Source of the DNA: Mycobacterium adipatum
GTDB lineage: Bacteria; Actinomycetota; Actinomycetes; Mycobacteriales; Mycobacteriaceae
Assembly: GCF_001644575.1 (NCBI RefSeq)
Contig: NZ_CP015596.1
Span: 2,418,001-2,482,000, forward strand
Reading direction: 5' to 3'
Length of the DNA: 64,000 nt
Below the pieces are notes generated by a model. The model did not search any database and had not been told where the DNA came from. It saw nothing but the letters and a program-made list of their open reading frames with translations. The translations under genes were made by a program, and so were the position numbers. Below, piece after piece: positions 47,595 through 56,909 of this stretch (the first letter of the stretch is position 1; every line of letters starts with the position of its first letter).

Positions 47595-50500
47595 ATGGTG
47601 AGTAAGTCAAATCGACTGGCCGTCAGCATGATTGCGGCGGCGGCGTTGTGCACGCCGCCTCTTTTGCTGAGCGCAACGGCTCAGGCGCAACCGGCGTGGC
47701 AGTCGAGCGCTGGCGGGGTGCCCTGCGTCGGCATGGTGCAGCAGCTCGCCGCGTCGCCCCCTGATGTGGGTCAGTCGTTGCAGGGCATCGCGGCACCGTT
47801 CACCGGTGCGGGCGCGGCCCCCGTTGTCATCCCGCCTGCCACTGCTGCCGGCGCCATTCCCGGCGCGGCTGGTGGCGGTGCGGCCGGCGGGGCAGGCGCT
47901 GGTGGTGCCGGCGCGGCTGGCGCTGGTGGCGCTGGTGGCGCCGGTGGCGCCGGTGCGGCCGGCGCTGGTGGTGGTGCCGGTGCGGCTGGCGCTGGTGGCG
48001 CCGGTGCGGCCGGCGCTGGTGGTGGTGCCGGTGCGGCTGGTGCTGGTGGTGGCGGTGCAGCTGGAGCCGGTGGTGGTGCAGCTGGAGCCGGTGGTGGTGC
48101 AGGTGGCACGGGTGGTGCCGGCGGTGCCGGGGCACCTCTGGCGGGTGGCGCGCCCGTCGCGGGTGGAGCACCCGTCGGCGCGCCGCTCGTGGATGCCGCG
48201 GGCGCTGCGGGCGGCGCCCCGGCCGGAGTCGTGGATACCGCCGGCGCGCCGCTCGCGGCTGCCGCAGGTGATGGTGCACCGCTCGCGGATGCGGCGGCCC
48301 ATGTCGGCCAGGGCGGTGTCCCGGGTGCCGGCGGGGGCGAGGGTGCTGGCGGCGGTGGTGCGCCGGGTGGCGGCGTGGTTCATCCCGCGGGCGCGAATGT
48401 CGGGCCCGCCGGTCCGCCGGCCGGCCCGATCGTCGATGCGGCTGCGGTCGTCCCGCCGGCAGGTGATGCGGGCGTTCCCGCGGCGGCAGTCGTTGATGGC
48501 GCCGCGGCTGCTCCCGCGGCCGCCGCGCCGGTGATCGGTGGCGGTGAAGGCGCGGCTCCTGCCGCGGCGGCGATCGGTGGCGGTGATGCCGGTGCTGGCG
48601 CAGGCGGTGCGGGTGGTGCCGGTGGTGGTGGCGCTGCCGGCGGTGGTGCCGGTGGTGGCGCTGCCGGTGGTGGCGCGGCGGGCGGCGGTGCTGGTGGTGG
48701 TGGCGCGGCGGGCGGCGGTGCTGGTGGTGGAGGCGCTGCCGGTGGTGCCGGCGCAGGTGGAGCAGGTGGTGGCGCTGCCGGTGGAGCCGGTGGTGGCGCG
48801 ATTCCCGCCGGAGCTGTCGTTGAAGGCGGCGGGGTCGGCGGTGCTCCCGTCGAGCTTGCCGTGGCTGCGCCTCCGGTTGAGGTGGCCTTGCCGCCGGTTG
48901 AGGTGGCCGCACCTCCGGTGGAGGTGGCTGCGCCTCCGGTCGAGGTCGCATTGCCGCCGGTTGAGGTGGCCGCGCCCCCGGTCGAGGTCGCGTTGCCGCC
49001 GGTCGAGGTGGCCGCACCTCCGGTGGAGGTGGCTGCGCCTCCGGTCGAGGTTCACGCGCCTCCGGTTCAGGTGGCGGGGCCTCCGGCAGAGATCTCGGTG
49101 CCCGATATCGACATCGAGGTGCCCGACATCAGCATTCCGGGGATCGATGTGCCCGGTGGTGCCGGCGTTCCCGGTGGAGTTGTCGGTGGCGCCCCCGGCG
49201 CCGCGGTCGGCGGTGCTCCCGCGGCCGTGGTCGCTGATGCCGGAGCAGCGGCCGCCGCTCCCGGTGGCGCCGTTGTCCAAGCTGCGGCACCGGCGGTGGC
49301 CGGAGGCGGTACTGCCGGCGGCGGTGCCGCGGGTGGTGCCGGAGCAGCAGGCGGAGGTGCCGCCGGTGGCGGCGCTGGTGCGGGTGGTGCCGGAGCGGGC
49401 GGCGCTGGTGCCGGTGCAGACGCGGCTGCTGTCGGTGGCGGTGCCCCGGCAGCCGGTGCTGCGGGTGGCGGAGCCCCAGCCGGCGCCGGTGCCGCAGGCG
49501 GTGCTCCGGCAGGTGCCGGTGGCGGTGCTCCGGCAGGTGCCGGTGGTGGTGCCCCGGTCGGTGGGGGTGCGCCCGTGGGTGGCGGCGCTCCCGTCGGTGG
49601 CGGTGCCCCGGTCGGTGGGGGTGCGCCCGTCGGTGGCGGTGCCCCGGTCGGTGGGGGTGCGCCCGTCGGTGGCGGTGCCCCGGTCGCGGGCGGCGCGCCC
49701 GCCGGAGCTCCTCTGGTGGACGCAGCCGGTGTGCCTGCGGGAACGCCGCTGGTGGATGCCTCGGTGGTGGGTCCGCTGATGGCGAATACCGGACTCAATG
49801 GAGGGATCCTCGACAACGCAGCCGGTGCGGCACCCGGCGGCCTGGCCGCTGCCGAAGGAGTCATCGCTCAAGGCCCCGGCGGCGGGGGACTTCCGCTCGC
49901 CGACGCCGCGGGCACCGGTGGTGGACTTCCGCTCGCGGATGCAGCCGGCGTCGGGGGCCCGGCAGCCGGCGCGCTCGAAGACGCGGCCGCCGTGGCGATC
50001 CCCGCGGGTGATGCGGGCGCCGGTGCCGGTGGTGCCGGTGCCGGTGGCGGCGGTGGCGCAGGTGGTGCCGGAGCGGGCGGCGGTGGCGCAGGTGGTGCCG
50101 GAGTCGGCGGCGGTGGCGCGGCCGGTGGCGGCGGTGCCGGTGGAGCTGGTGGCGGTGGCGCGGCCGGCGGAGCTGGTGCCGGCGGTGCTGGTGGTGCCGG
50201 TGGTGGTGCGGCTGGCGGTGGCGCAGGAGGCGCTGGAGCCGGCGGTGGTGCAGGAGGCGCCGGTGGCGGCGCGGCCGGCGCTGCCGGTGGTGGTGCGGCT
50301 GGTGGCGGTGGAGCTGGTGCCGGTGGTGCCGGAGCGGGCGGTGCTGGTGGTGCCGGTGGCGTGAATGCCGCGATCGTCGGACCGCTGATGGCGAGCACGG
50401 GCGGGCTGGGAGCTGTGCAGGCCGTCACCGCACCGGCGGTGGCAGCCGTTCAGGCGGCAGCCCCCGCAGCCGCGGTGGGAGGCAGCGGTGCGGGAGTGAC

Positions 50501-50885
50501 CGGCGGTACCGCCTTCGCCGGCATTCCCGGAGTCGTGGCTCCCGCGGCTGGTGCCGCATCGGGGATTCCGGGGATGGTCATGGCACCGCTGGCCGGTGTC
50601 ACCGGCATCCTGGCCGAGATGCTTCCGCAGCCCTCGCTCGGTATGCCGAGCGGGACAGGCCTGACCGGAATGCTGCCGACACCTCAGCTGAACATGCCGT
50701 CGGTGAGTGGACTCCCGGTGCCGGTGCCCACCCAGGTGTCCATGCCGACCGACCTGGTCTGCGAAGGCGTGGCCGGATGGTCGTTGTCGACGCCGGGAAC
50801 CGGCAGTGTGATGCCGGACGCCACAGCAGCGGCAACGGTCCGGCAGGACGACTGGGACCAGTCACCCAAGCGTGCAGCGCAGTAG
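47595..50885 (+). CDS. Secreted Gly/Ala-rich repeat protein, PGRS-like without PE domain
   Basis: A 1096-residue protein. Residues 1-31 form a Sec signal peptide (MVSKSNRLAVSMIAAAALCTPP...ATAQA) with a likely cut after A31. The mature chain is almost wholly low complexity: GGAG/GAGGAG blocks (about 90-180, 330-405 and 810-920), a PPVEVA heptad block (425-501), an acidic VPDIDIEVPDISIPGIDVPG stretch, GGGAPV hexad repeats (652-693), and recurring PLVDAAG/VGPLMANTG-type units. Only two cysteines remain after processing, Cys44 and Cys1056, one near each end. A non-repeat C-terminal domain (about 980-1096) is Pro/Met-rich. It lacks the PE domain and GGAGGX triplet regularity of PE_PGRS proteins. 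No known function. Confidence 0.85.
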   Translation: MVSKSNRLAVSMIAAAALCTPPLLLSATAQAQPAWQSSAGGVPCVGMVQQLAASPPDVGQSLQGIAAPFTGAGAAPVVIPPATAAGAIPGAAGGGAAGGAGAGGAGAAGAGGAGGAGGAGAAGAGGGAGAAGAGGAGAAGAGGGAGAAGAGGGGAAGAGGGAAGAGGGAGGTGGAGGAGAPLAGGAPVAGGAPVGAPLVDAAGAAGGAPAGVVDTAGAPLAAAAGDGAPLADAAAHVGQGGVPGAGGGEGAGGGGAPGGGVVHPAGANVGPAGPPAGPIVDAAAVVPPAGDAGVPAAAVVDGAAAAPAAAAPVIGGGEGAAPAAAAIGGGDAGAGAGGAGGAGGGGAAGGGAGGGAAGGGAAGGGAGGGGAAGGGAGGGGAAGGAGAGGAGGGAAGGAGGGAIPAGAVVEGGGVGGAPVELAVAAPPVEVALPPVEVAAPPVEVAAPPVEVALPPVEVAAPPVEVALPPVEVAAPPVEVAAPPVEVHAPPVQVAGPPAEISVPDIDIEVPDISIPGIDVPGGAGVPGGVVGGAPGAAVGGAPAAVVADAGAAAAAPGGAVVQAAAPAVAGGGTAGGGAAGGAGAAGGGAAGGGAGAGGAGAGGAGAGADAAAVGGGAPAAGAAGGGAPAGAGAAGGAPAGAGGGAPAGAGGGAPVGGGAPVGGGAPVGGGAPVGGGAPVGGGAPVGGGAPVGGGAPVAGGAPAGAPLVDAAGVPAGTPLVDASVVGPLMANTGLNGGILDNAAGAAPGGLAAAEGVIAQGPGGGGLPLADAAGTGGGLPLADAAGVGGPAAGALEDAAAVAIPAGDAGAGAGGAGAGGGGGAGGAGAGGGGAGGAGVGGGGAAGGGGAGGAGGGGAAGGAGAGGAGGAGGGAAGGGAGGAGAGGGAGGAGGGAAGAAGGGAAGGGGAGAGGAGAGGAGGAGGVNAAIVGPLMASTGGLGAVQAVTAPAVAAVQAAAPAAAVGGSGAGVTGGTAFAGIPGVVAPAAGAASGIPGMVMAPLAGVTGILAEMLPQPSLGMPSGTGLTGMLPTPQLNMPSVSGLPVPVPTQVSMPTDLVCEGVAGWSLSTPGTGSVMPDATAAATVRQDDWDQSPKRAAQ
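48867..49097 (+). repeat. Eleven 21-bp units encoding (A/L)PPVEVA heptads
   Basis: Eleven consecutive 7-residue units, mostly APPVEVA or LPPVEVA, occupy residues 425-501 of the Gly/Ala-rich protein. The last units drift (APPVEVH, APPVQVA, GPPAEIS). Third codon positions vary between copies, so the protein sequence is kept while the DNA diverges. The stretch is Pro-, Val- and Glu-rich and would form an extended or beta-type rod between Gly-rich blocks. Confidence 0.9.
49548..49673 (+). repeat. 36-bp tandem repeat encoding GGGAPV hexads
   Basis: A 36-bp unit coding for two GAPVGG hexads occurs exactly at 49602-49637 and 49638-49673 and with one mismatch at 49548-49583, with a half-unit (18 bp) at 49584-49601. 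Near-identity at the DNA level points to recent slippage or duplication, unlike the older heptad block. Copy number probably varies between strains. Confidence 0.9.
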
Positions 50886-51476
50886 GTAGCGGTAGTACAG
50901 CGCGCGCCGGATCACGGCGCCGGGCAGCACGTCGCCGGCCACGCGTCGAATCTCGTCGAGAGATTCACGCGGGTCGGCGACGGCCACGCCGATCTCCGGG
51001 ACCTCGGAATGCCGCCACGACCCCACGCGCACCGCAGGCAGGCATATCGCCGACCAGATCCAGTCGCCGACAGTCTTGTTCGCGCTGAGACCGACGACGG
51101 CGATGGTGCCGCCCGGATTCAGCATGTCGCGCGCCCGGACCAGGGCTTCGCGGGTGTCCATGTGATGCAGGCTCGCCACGAACGTGATCAGGTCGAATCG
51201 CTGCGATCCGGGATCGAAGGCCTCGAAGGCGGATTGACGGACCCGAACCCCGGGCAGAGCCCTGACCCGCTCGCCGGCCCGCCGCGCGGACAACGGGTCG
51301 GGATCGATCGCGGTGACGGTGTGTGCAACCGGTGCCAGCCGTTGTGCCAGCAACCCGTCGCCGCAACCGACGTCGAGCACGTCACCCCCACGACATGCCG
51401 CGATCGTGAGCAGCCACCGATGGTAGGCCGTGTTGTGGTTCCAGTAGTCACGGCGATTCGAGTTGGCAGCCCCCAT
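50862..51476 (-). CDS. Class I SAM-dependent methyltransferase
   Basis: A 204-residue methyltransferase from ATG at 51476. The SAM-binding motif I is VLDVGCGDGLLAQRL, motif post-I is VTAIDPDP and motif IV FDLITFVASLHHM, as in UbiE/Methyltransf_11 proteins. Its first 29 bp overlap the end of the upstream ABC transporter ATPase gene on the same strand, so it is translated with that operon. Its last 24 bp overlap the convergent Gly/Ala-rich gene. Substrate unknown; the transporter link suggests a small peptide or amine. Confidence 0.88.
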   Translation of the reverse strand: MGAANSNRRDYWNHNTAYHRWLLTIAACRGGDVLDVGCGDGLLAQRLAPVAHTVTAIDPDPLSARRAGERVRALPGVRVRQSAFEAFDPGSQRFDLITFVASLHHMDTREALVRARDMLNPGGTIAVVGLSANKTVGDWIWSAICLPAVRVGSWRHSEVPEIGVAVADPRESLDEIRRVAGDVLPGAVIRRALYYRYLLRCTLG

Positions 51477-53127
51477 GACCGTCCACTGTGCCAGTTCCGG
51501 ACAACGAGGTGCGGCTAGCGTCGGTAGAATCTGCGAGGCGGTCCGGCGGCACCGCCGCCAGCAGCGCGCGGGTGTATTTCTGTTCTGGCGCGGCGAAAAG
51601 TTTAGCGGCGGAGCGGTATTCGACACATTCGCCGGCGCGCAGCACCAGCACGTCGTGGCTCACCCGTTGGATCACCGCCAGGTCGTGCCCGATGAACAGG
51701 TAGGTCAGTTCGAGATCGCGCTGCAGCTCCAGCAGCAGATCCAGCACTCTCGCCTGCACCGACACATCCAGGGAAGCGGTGGCCTCATCGAGGATCAACA
51801 GTTCCGGCGCCACGGCGAGCGCCCGCGCAATACTGACCCGCTGACGTTGTCCGCCGGACAGCTCGTGCGGGTAGCGGGTGGCGAACGCCGCGGACAGACC
51901 GACCGAATCGAGGAGTTCGGCGACCCGGGCGACCCGCTGTGCGCGGTCGCCCACCAACCGGTGCACGACGAGCGGCTCCGCGATCGACGCGCCCACCGGC
52001 ATCCGCGGGTTCAGGGTGGCAAACGGATCCTGCATCACCAGGCTGATGCGTTGCCGGACGGTCTTACGCTGTGCGCCAGGTACATGCAGCACGTCGACGC
52101 CGTCCAACACGGCACTACCCGATTGGGGTGTGACCAGACCGGTCAGTGCCGAGGCGACCGTAGACTTGCCGGAGCCGGATTCGCCGACCAGACCCAGGGT
52201 GGTGCCCCGGCGGATCTGGAACGACAGATCCTTGACCGCGTGCACCACCGAGCGTCCCGCCGGCGTGCGCACCGGAAAGCGGACGTCGAGCCCGTCGACC
52301 TGCAACAGCACCGGAGCGTCGGCGGCCGGCGCGGGAGGTCCGTCACCGCCCAATACCGGACGCGCACTGAGCAGTTCGCGAGTGTAGGGTGCGCTCGGAC
52401 GAACAAAGATGTCGTCGACATTGTCCTGCTCGATCACCTCGCCGTCCCGCAACACCGTCACCGAATCGGCAACCTCGCCGATGACCCCGAGGTCATGACT
52501 GATCCACATCACCGCGGTGCCGAAATCGCGCTGGAGGTCCCGGATCAGTTCGATGATCTGCGCCTGCGTGGTGACATCCAGCGCGGTGGTGGGTTCGTCG
52601 GCGACCAGCAGTTCGGGATCGCAGGCCAAGGCGATGGCGATCATCACCCGCTGGCGTTGTCCGCCGGAGAGCTGATGCGGATAGCTGCGCAGCCGGTGCG
52701 GCGGGTCGGGAAGACCGACGGCCTCCAGCAGCTCCAATGCCCGCGAGCGGGCCTGCCGACGCGTCTGATTCTTGTGTGTCTCCAGCGATTCGGTGATCTG
52801 GCGTTCGACTGTCAGCAACGGATTCAGCGACGTTCCGGGGTCTTGGAAAACGAATCCGATCCGTCCGCCGTGCACCCGGCGCAACGCGCGGGCCGATGCC
52901 CCCACGAGTTCCTGGTCGCCGGCGAGAACGCTGGAGCCACGCACCTGCGCGCCGGGGGCGTCGAGCAGGCCGGTCGCGGCGAGCACCGTCATCGACTTGC
53001 CGGAACCGGACTCACCGACGATGCCGAGGGTCTGCTCCGGTTCGACACGGACCGACACATCGCGCACGATCCGCCGCCCTCCGATGCGCACAGCCAGGTC
53101 GCGGACGGCCAGCACCGGCGGGCTCAT
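51448..53127 (-). CDS. Peptide/nickel-type ABC transporter, fused double ATPase
   Basis: A 559-residue protein with two ABC ATPase domains in tandem (DppD-DppF fusion). Domain 1: GESGSGKSM (about residue 36), [27 protein letters not shown]. Domain 2: GESGSGKST (about 314), [28 protein letters not shown]. Oligopeptide-binding C-terminal extensions (PYTRELL and KYTRALL) follow each domain, as usual. ATG at 53127 overlaps the upstream permease stop (ATGA). It powers import by the two permeases and binding protein encoded upstream. Confidence 0.93.
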   Translation of the reverse strand: MSPPVLAVRDLAVRIGGRRIVRDVSVRVEPEQTLGIVGESGSGKSMTVLAATGLLDAPGAQVRGSSVLAGDQELVGASARALRRVHGGRIGFVFQDPGTSLNPLLTVERQITESLETHKNQTRRQARSRALELLEAVGLPDPPHRLRSYPHQLSGGQRQRVMIAIALACDPELLVADEPTTALDVTTQAQIIELIRDLQRDFGTAVMWISHDLGVIGEVADSVTVLRDGEVIEQDNVDDIFVRPSAPYTRELLSARPVLGGDGPPAPAADAPVLLQVDGLDVRFPVRTPAGRSVVHAVKDLSFQIRRGTTLGLVGESGSGKSTVASALTGLVTPQSGSAVLDGVDVLHVPGAQRKTVRQRISLVMQDPFATLNPRMPVGASIAEPLVVHRLVGDRAQRVARVAELLDSVGLSAAFATRYPHELSGGQRQRVSIARALAVAPELLILDEATASLDVSVQARVLDLLLELQRDLELTYLFIGHDLAVIQRVSHDVLVLRAGECVEYRSAAKLFAAPEQKYTRALLAAVPPDRLADSTDASRTSLSGTGTVDGHGGCQLESP

Positions 53128-54005
53128 CGTCGTCTCCGGGCTTCGATCATGGTGCGCTGCTTGGGATCCAGCACATCGCGCAGACTGTCACCCAGCAGAT
53201 TGCAGGCCAGCACGATGACGAAGATGGCCAGCCCGGGGAACACCGCCATCCACCACGCCAGCGTGACGAAACCCTGAGAGTCGAAGATCATCCGCCCCAG
53301 CGAGGGTGCGGGCGGCTGCAATCCCAGACCGAGGAAGGACAGCGCAGCCTCGGACAAGATGGCGAACGCCAGCGATAGCGAGAGCTGAACGATGAGCGGG
53401 CCGGTGATGTTGGGCACGATGTGCCGGGCCAGGATGTACCCCGAGCCGGTGCCCATGGTGCGCGACATCGCGACATACGGCTCGACCCGTACCGAGAGGG
53501 TGCTCGCGCGGGCCACTCGGGCGAAGATCGGGATGTAGACGATGCCGATCGCCAGAATCGTGGTGGTGAGCCCCGGTCCGAGCACGGCGACGATGGACAG
53601 GGCGAGTAGCAACACCGGGAACGCGAACATGACGTCGACCATCCGCATCACCACGGTGTCCAGCCAGCCGCCGCGATAACCCGCCAGCACCCCCAGTGTC
53701 ACACCGAGGACCGCCGCGAACGTCACACTGATGACGGCCACCTTCATCGACGCCTGCACGGCGATCAGAACCCGTGACAGCACATCGCGGCCCAGTTCAT
53801 CGGCGCCCAGCCAGTGCGCTCCGCTCGGCGGGCGCAGAGCCTGCGGAACGTCCACGTCGTTGACACCGTACGGCGCGATCCACGTCGCGGTCAGCGCGAT
53901 CACGAGCACGGCGAGCAGCGTCAGGGCACTCAGCACGGTCACCGGATTTCCTGCCAACAGTCGCCAGGCCCTGGTGCGCTCGTCGACGATCCCGTGTTCG
54001 GTCAT
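53124..54005 (-). CDS. Peptide/nickel-type ABC transporter permease (DppC-like)
   Basis: A 293-residue permease from ATG at 54005 with the DppC/OppC pattern: N-terminal helix, HWLGADELGRDVLSRVLIAVQASMKVA, and the EAA loop YVAMSRTMGTGSGYILARHIVPNITGPLIV that docks on the ATPase. About six membrane helices. It overlaps the DppB-like gene by 4 bp and the ATPase gene by 4 bp. Confidence 0.92.
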   Translation of the reverse strand: MTEHGIVDERTRAWRLLAGNPVTVLSALTLLAVLVIALTATWIAPYGVNDVDVPQALRPPSGAHWLGADELGRDVLSRVLIAVQASMKVAVISVTFAAVLGVTLGVLAGYRGGWLDTVVMRMVDVMFAFPVLLLALSIVAVLGPGLTTTILAIGIVYIPIFARVARASTLSVRVEPYVAMSRTMGTGSGYILARHIVPNITGPLIVQLSLSLAFAILSEAALSFLGLGLQPPAPSLGRMIFDSQGFVTLAWWMAVFPGLAIFVIVLACNLLGDSLRDVLDPKQRTMIEARRRR

Positions 54006-54952
54006 GACAGCCGGATCCTCGGATCGACGACCGCGTACAGCAGATCCACCAGCAGATTGACCGCAAGGAACAGCACCGCCATCAGCAGGACCGCGCCCTG
54101 GATCACCGGATAGTCCCGCGCGGCCACCGAGTTGAACACCAGCCGGCCCAGACCGGGCCACGCGAACACCACTTCCACGACGATGACGCCGCTGAGGATG
54201 GTGGCCACCTGGATTCCGGTGATGGTGAGGATCGGGACGAGCGCGTTGCGCACGGTGTGGCGCATCGTCACCAATCGGGGTGGGAGCCCTTTGGAGCGTG
54301 CGGTGCGGACGTAGCCCATCGCGGACACCTCCAACACCGCCGATCGGACATAGCGGGTCATGATGGCCGCCGCGACCAGGCCCACGGTCAACCCGGGCAG
54401 CATGACGTGGCGCAGCCAGCCGCCCGGATCCTCCAGCAGCGGTCGATACCCCGAGGTGGGCAGCCAGCCCAGCACCGTGGAGAACAACGAGATGAGCAGG
54501 ATGCCCAGCCAGAAGTCGGGCACCGAGACGCCGAATTGGCTGGTGATACGGACGATCGCGTCGCTGGCCCGGCCTTCGCGCAGCGCGGAGTAGACGCCGG
54601 CCGGCAGCGCGATCGCGAGCGCCAGCACAATGCCGACGAACGCCAGGGACACCGTCGCGGGCAGCCGGTCCAGGAGGAGTTCGGTGACCGGATCTCCGTT
54701 GCGAAAGCTGACTCCCAGATTTCCGGTTGCGGCGTGCCCGAGGTAGCCGAAGAACTGGCTGATCAGCGGTTCGTCGAGCCCGCTTGCTTCGCGTAGCGCT
54801 TCGTAAGCCGCTGGTGTGTAACGGGTTCCGAGTGCCAGCCGCACCGGGTCGCCGGGGACCAGGTGGACCAGTGCGAACACCACGATGAGCACGCCCACCA
54901 GCACCACCAGTGAGTACGCCAGCCGCCGGGCCAGGAACGCCAGTACCGTCAC
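54002..54952 (-). CDS. Peptide/nickel-type ABC transporter permease (DppB-like)
   Basis: A 316-residue permease from GTG at 54952 in a GTGA overlap with the binding-protein gene. N-terminal LARRLAYSLVVLVGVLIVVFALVHLVPGDP is the DppB/OppB signature; the EAA loop is YVRTARSKGLPPRLVTMRHTVRNALVPILT; FAWPGLGRLVFNSVAARDYPVIQG is the conserved late loop. It pairs with the DppC-like permease to form the channel. Confidence 0.92.
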   Translation of the reverse strand: MTVLAFLARRLAYSLVVLVGVLIVVFALVHLVPGDPVRLALGTRYTPAAYEALREASGLDEPLISQFFGYLGHAATGNLGVSFRNGDPVTELLLDRLPATVSLAFVGIVLALAIALPAGVYSALREGRASDAIVRITSQFGVSVPDFWLGILLISLFSTVLGWLPTSGYRPLLEDPGGWLRHVMLPGLTVGLVAAAIMTRYVRSAVLEVSAMGYVRTARSKGLPPRLVTMRHTVRNALVPILTITGIQVATILSGVIVVEVVFAWPGLGRLVFNSVAARDYPVIQGAVLLMAVLFLAVNLLVDLLYAVVDPRIRLS

Positions 54953-56472
54953 GGGTTTGCACCGCCGGAGTCCAGGGCGGCGTCGCGGAACCGGATCGCC
55001 TTGTCACGGCGGGCCTGGTAGCCGGACAGCCCGGGTGTCCAGGCCTGGATGACCGCGGGGTTGTACAGGTACAGGTAGCTCACCTCGTCGGCGATCAGGG
55101 TGGCGGCCTGTGCGTAGTCCGCTTTGCGCGCTGCGACATCGGTCTCGGTGCGGCCGGCGTCGAGCAGCCTGTCCACCCGTGGATCGGAGAATTTCTGGGC
55201 GTTGCTGGTGCCGTCGGTGTGGTGCTGAGCGTAGTAGAAGTCATCGGGGTCGATGTTGCCCAGCCATCCCATCATCAGCATGTCGAACCGTCCGCTGTTC
55301 TGTTCGTCGAGCCAGGTCGCGAAGTCGACGGTGCGGATGTTCACGGTGATGCCAAGGGGCGCAAGGTTGTCGGCGATCACCTGGGCGGCAGTGACGGTCT
55401 GCGGGTACTCGGTGGTGACCAGCAGGTCCATGGACGACGGTGTCACGCCGGCCTCCTGCAGCAGCGCGCGGGCCTTGTCCAGGTCCCGGCGGTAACGGTC
55501 ATAGGGCACGAACCACGGGTTGCCCTCGGGGATCGCCAGTTGATTCGCTTGCGCGGTACCGTAACTGGTGGCCTGCAGGATCGACAGTCGGTCGATGGCG
55601 TAGGCCACCGCTCGGCGGACGCGCACGTCGTTCCACGGTGGGCGGGCCAGGTTGAGCGCCAGGTACCAGTAGTCGTTACTCGGCGTCTGCGCCAGGTGCA
55701 GCGAATCGTCGTTGCGCAACTGGTTCACCCGTTGGGGTGGCACCGCATCGGTCCAGTCCACCTCACCGGCCTGCAGAGCGGACAGAGCGGTGGATGGTTC
55801 GCTGATGAATCGGTAGGTCACGCCGGCGATGTTCGGGGCACCGTCCCAATATCGGGAGTTGGCGCGCAAGGTGATCGAGTCGCCGCGCTGGTGGGAGACG
55901 AAGGCGAACGGGCCGGTGCCGACCGGATGCGTGGCGATCCGACCTTCCTCGACATTGCGACGCTGCACGATCGCCATTCCCTTGAACCCGCCGAGGTTGG
56001 TCAGCAGATTCGGCGTCGGGCGTGCCAGCGAGATACGCACCGTGTGGTCGTCGACGGCGCTGATGTCGGCCAGCGCGCTGAGTTTGTCGACGTTGGTGAG
56101 TTCTTCGTCGATGATGCGGCGGTAGGAGTAGACGACGTCGTCGGCGGTGAACGGACTGCCGTCGTGAAAGGTCACGTCCGGCCGCAGCCGGAACGTCCAG
56201 ACCAGCTGGTCCGGTGAGATCTCCCAGGACTGCGCGAGCGCCGGACGCATGATCAGATCGGCGTCGGGTTCGACCAGCGTGTCGAACACGTTCTCCAGGA
56301 CTTCGAACGAGAAATACGCGCTGGTCTTCTGCGGGTCCAACTGGTCGGGTTCTCCGGCGATCGCGGCAACCAGGTTGCCCGCGTCCTGGCCGAGGTCGAC
56401 CCGCTGACCGGTGGAGCATCCCGCGGACGCGACCACGACGACGGCGGCGATGATGGCCGCGACCAGTCGCAT
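54949..56472 (-). CDS. ABC transporter substrate-binding lipoprotein (family 5, DppA/OppA-like)
   Basis: A 507-residue family 5 solute-binding protein. ATG at 56472 with GGAAAG about 10 nt upstream; a GTG three codons earlier is too close to the ribosome site. Lipobox ASAGC at Cys19. The SBP_bac_5 motif is seen in LAQSWEISPDQLVWTFRLRPDVTFHDGSPFTADDVVYSYRRI, and YWYLALNLARPPWNDVRVRRAVAYAIDR is the second conserved block. It would bind the peptide, nickel complex or other substrate on the outer face. First gene of the leftward transporter operon. Confidence 0.92.
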   Translation of the reverse strand: MRLVAAIIAAVVVVASAGCSTGQRVDLGQDAGNLVAAIAGEPDQLDPQKTSAYFSFEVLENVFDTLVEPDADLIMRPALAQSWEISPDQLVWTFRLRPDVTFHDGSPFTADDVVYSYRRIIDEELTNVDKLSALADISAVDDHTVRISLARPTPNLLTNLGGFKGMAIVQRRNVEEGRIATHPVGTGPFAFVSHQRGDSITLRANSRYWDGAPNIAGVTYRFISEPSTALSALQAGEVDWTDAVPPQRVNQLRNDDSLHLAQTPSNDYWYLALNLARPPWNDVRVRRAVAYAIDRLSILQATSYGTAQANQLAIPEGNPWFVPYDRYRRDLDKARALLQEAGVTPSSMDLLVTTEYPQTVTAAQVIADNLAPLGITVNIRTVDFATWLDEQNSGRFDMLMMGWLGNIDPDDFYYAQHHTDGTSNAQKFSDPRVDRLLDAGRTETDVAARKADYAQAATLIADEVSYLYLYNPAVIQAWTPGLSGYQARRDKAIRFRDAALDSGGANP

Positions 56473-56592
56473 ATCCGTCACTTTCCGTGCGCGCCGGCCC
56501 CGAGTGGGCGTCGGCCTACAGCTGAAAATGCGGCTACCCGCGTCGCACACTCTTTACACCTGTGGCCGCACTCGGCGGACCGGCGGACGAAT

Positions 56593-56886
56593 TCAGACGT
56601 CGCTGGTGGTGTACCGCGTCTTCACCGGCGGGGCGGTCAGGAGCGCGGGCACCGCGGTGAGCTTGCCCTCGCCGGCCCGGAACGCGCGGTAGGCCTCGTC
56701 GTGTTCGACGGACTCCCACAGTTCGTAGATCAGCCAGTGCCCCTCATCGGTCTCGTCGACGAGCACATCGGTTCCGAGATTGCCGGGGAAGGCCCGGGTG
56801 TCGACCAGGGCGCGGCGGAAGATGTCGCGCGCTTCGGCGACGCTATCGGGCTTGATCTTGAGTTCGAGGACAACGGTGACCGGCAT
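56593..56886 (-). CDS. Antibiotic biosynthesis monooxygenase (ABM) domain protein
   Basis: A 97-residue ferredoxin-fold protein from ATG at 56886. VVLELKIKPDSVAEARDIFRRAL and DEGHWLIYELWESVEHDEAYRAF match the ABM family of small dimeric monooxygenase-like proteins (cofactor-free quinol oxidases, heme-degrading or unknown). It lies just downstream of the phytochrome-phosphatase on the same strand (23-bp gap), so it may be co-transcribed with it. Role unknown. Confidence 0.85.
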   Translation of the reverse strand: MPVTVVLELKIKPDSVAEARDIFRRALVDTRAFPGNLGTDVLVDETDEGHWLIYELWESVEHDEAYRAFRAGEGKLTAVPALLTAPPVKTRYTTSDV

Positions 56887-56909
56887 GTCCGACAACATAC
56901 CGCCGGGGA

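Noticed and set aside
47931..48110. Gly-rich triplet tract as a CRISPR or minisatellite array
   Set aside because: The repeats are short, in frame and coding, with no spacers; they belong to the secreted Gly/Ala-rich protein.
47607..49871. Very long reverse-strand frames opposite the Gly/Ala-rich gene
   Set aside because: They mirror the repetitive GGN/GCN codons of the forward gene, lack start signals and give Thr/Gly/Ser/Arg mixtures without family features.
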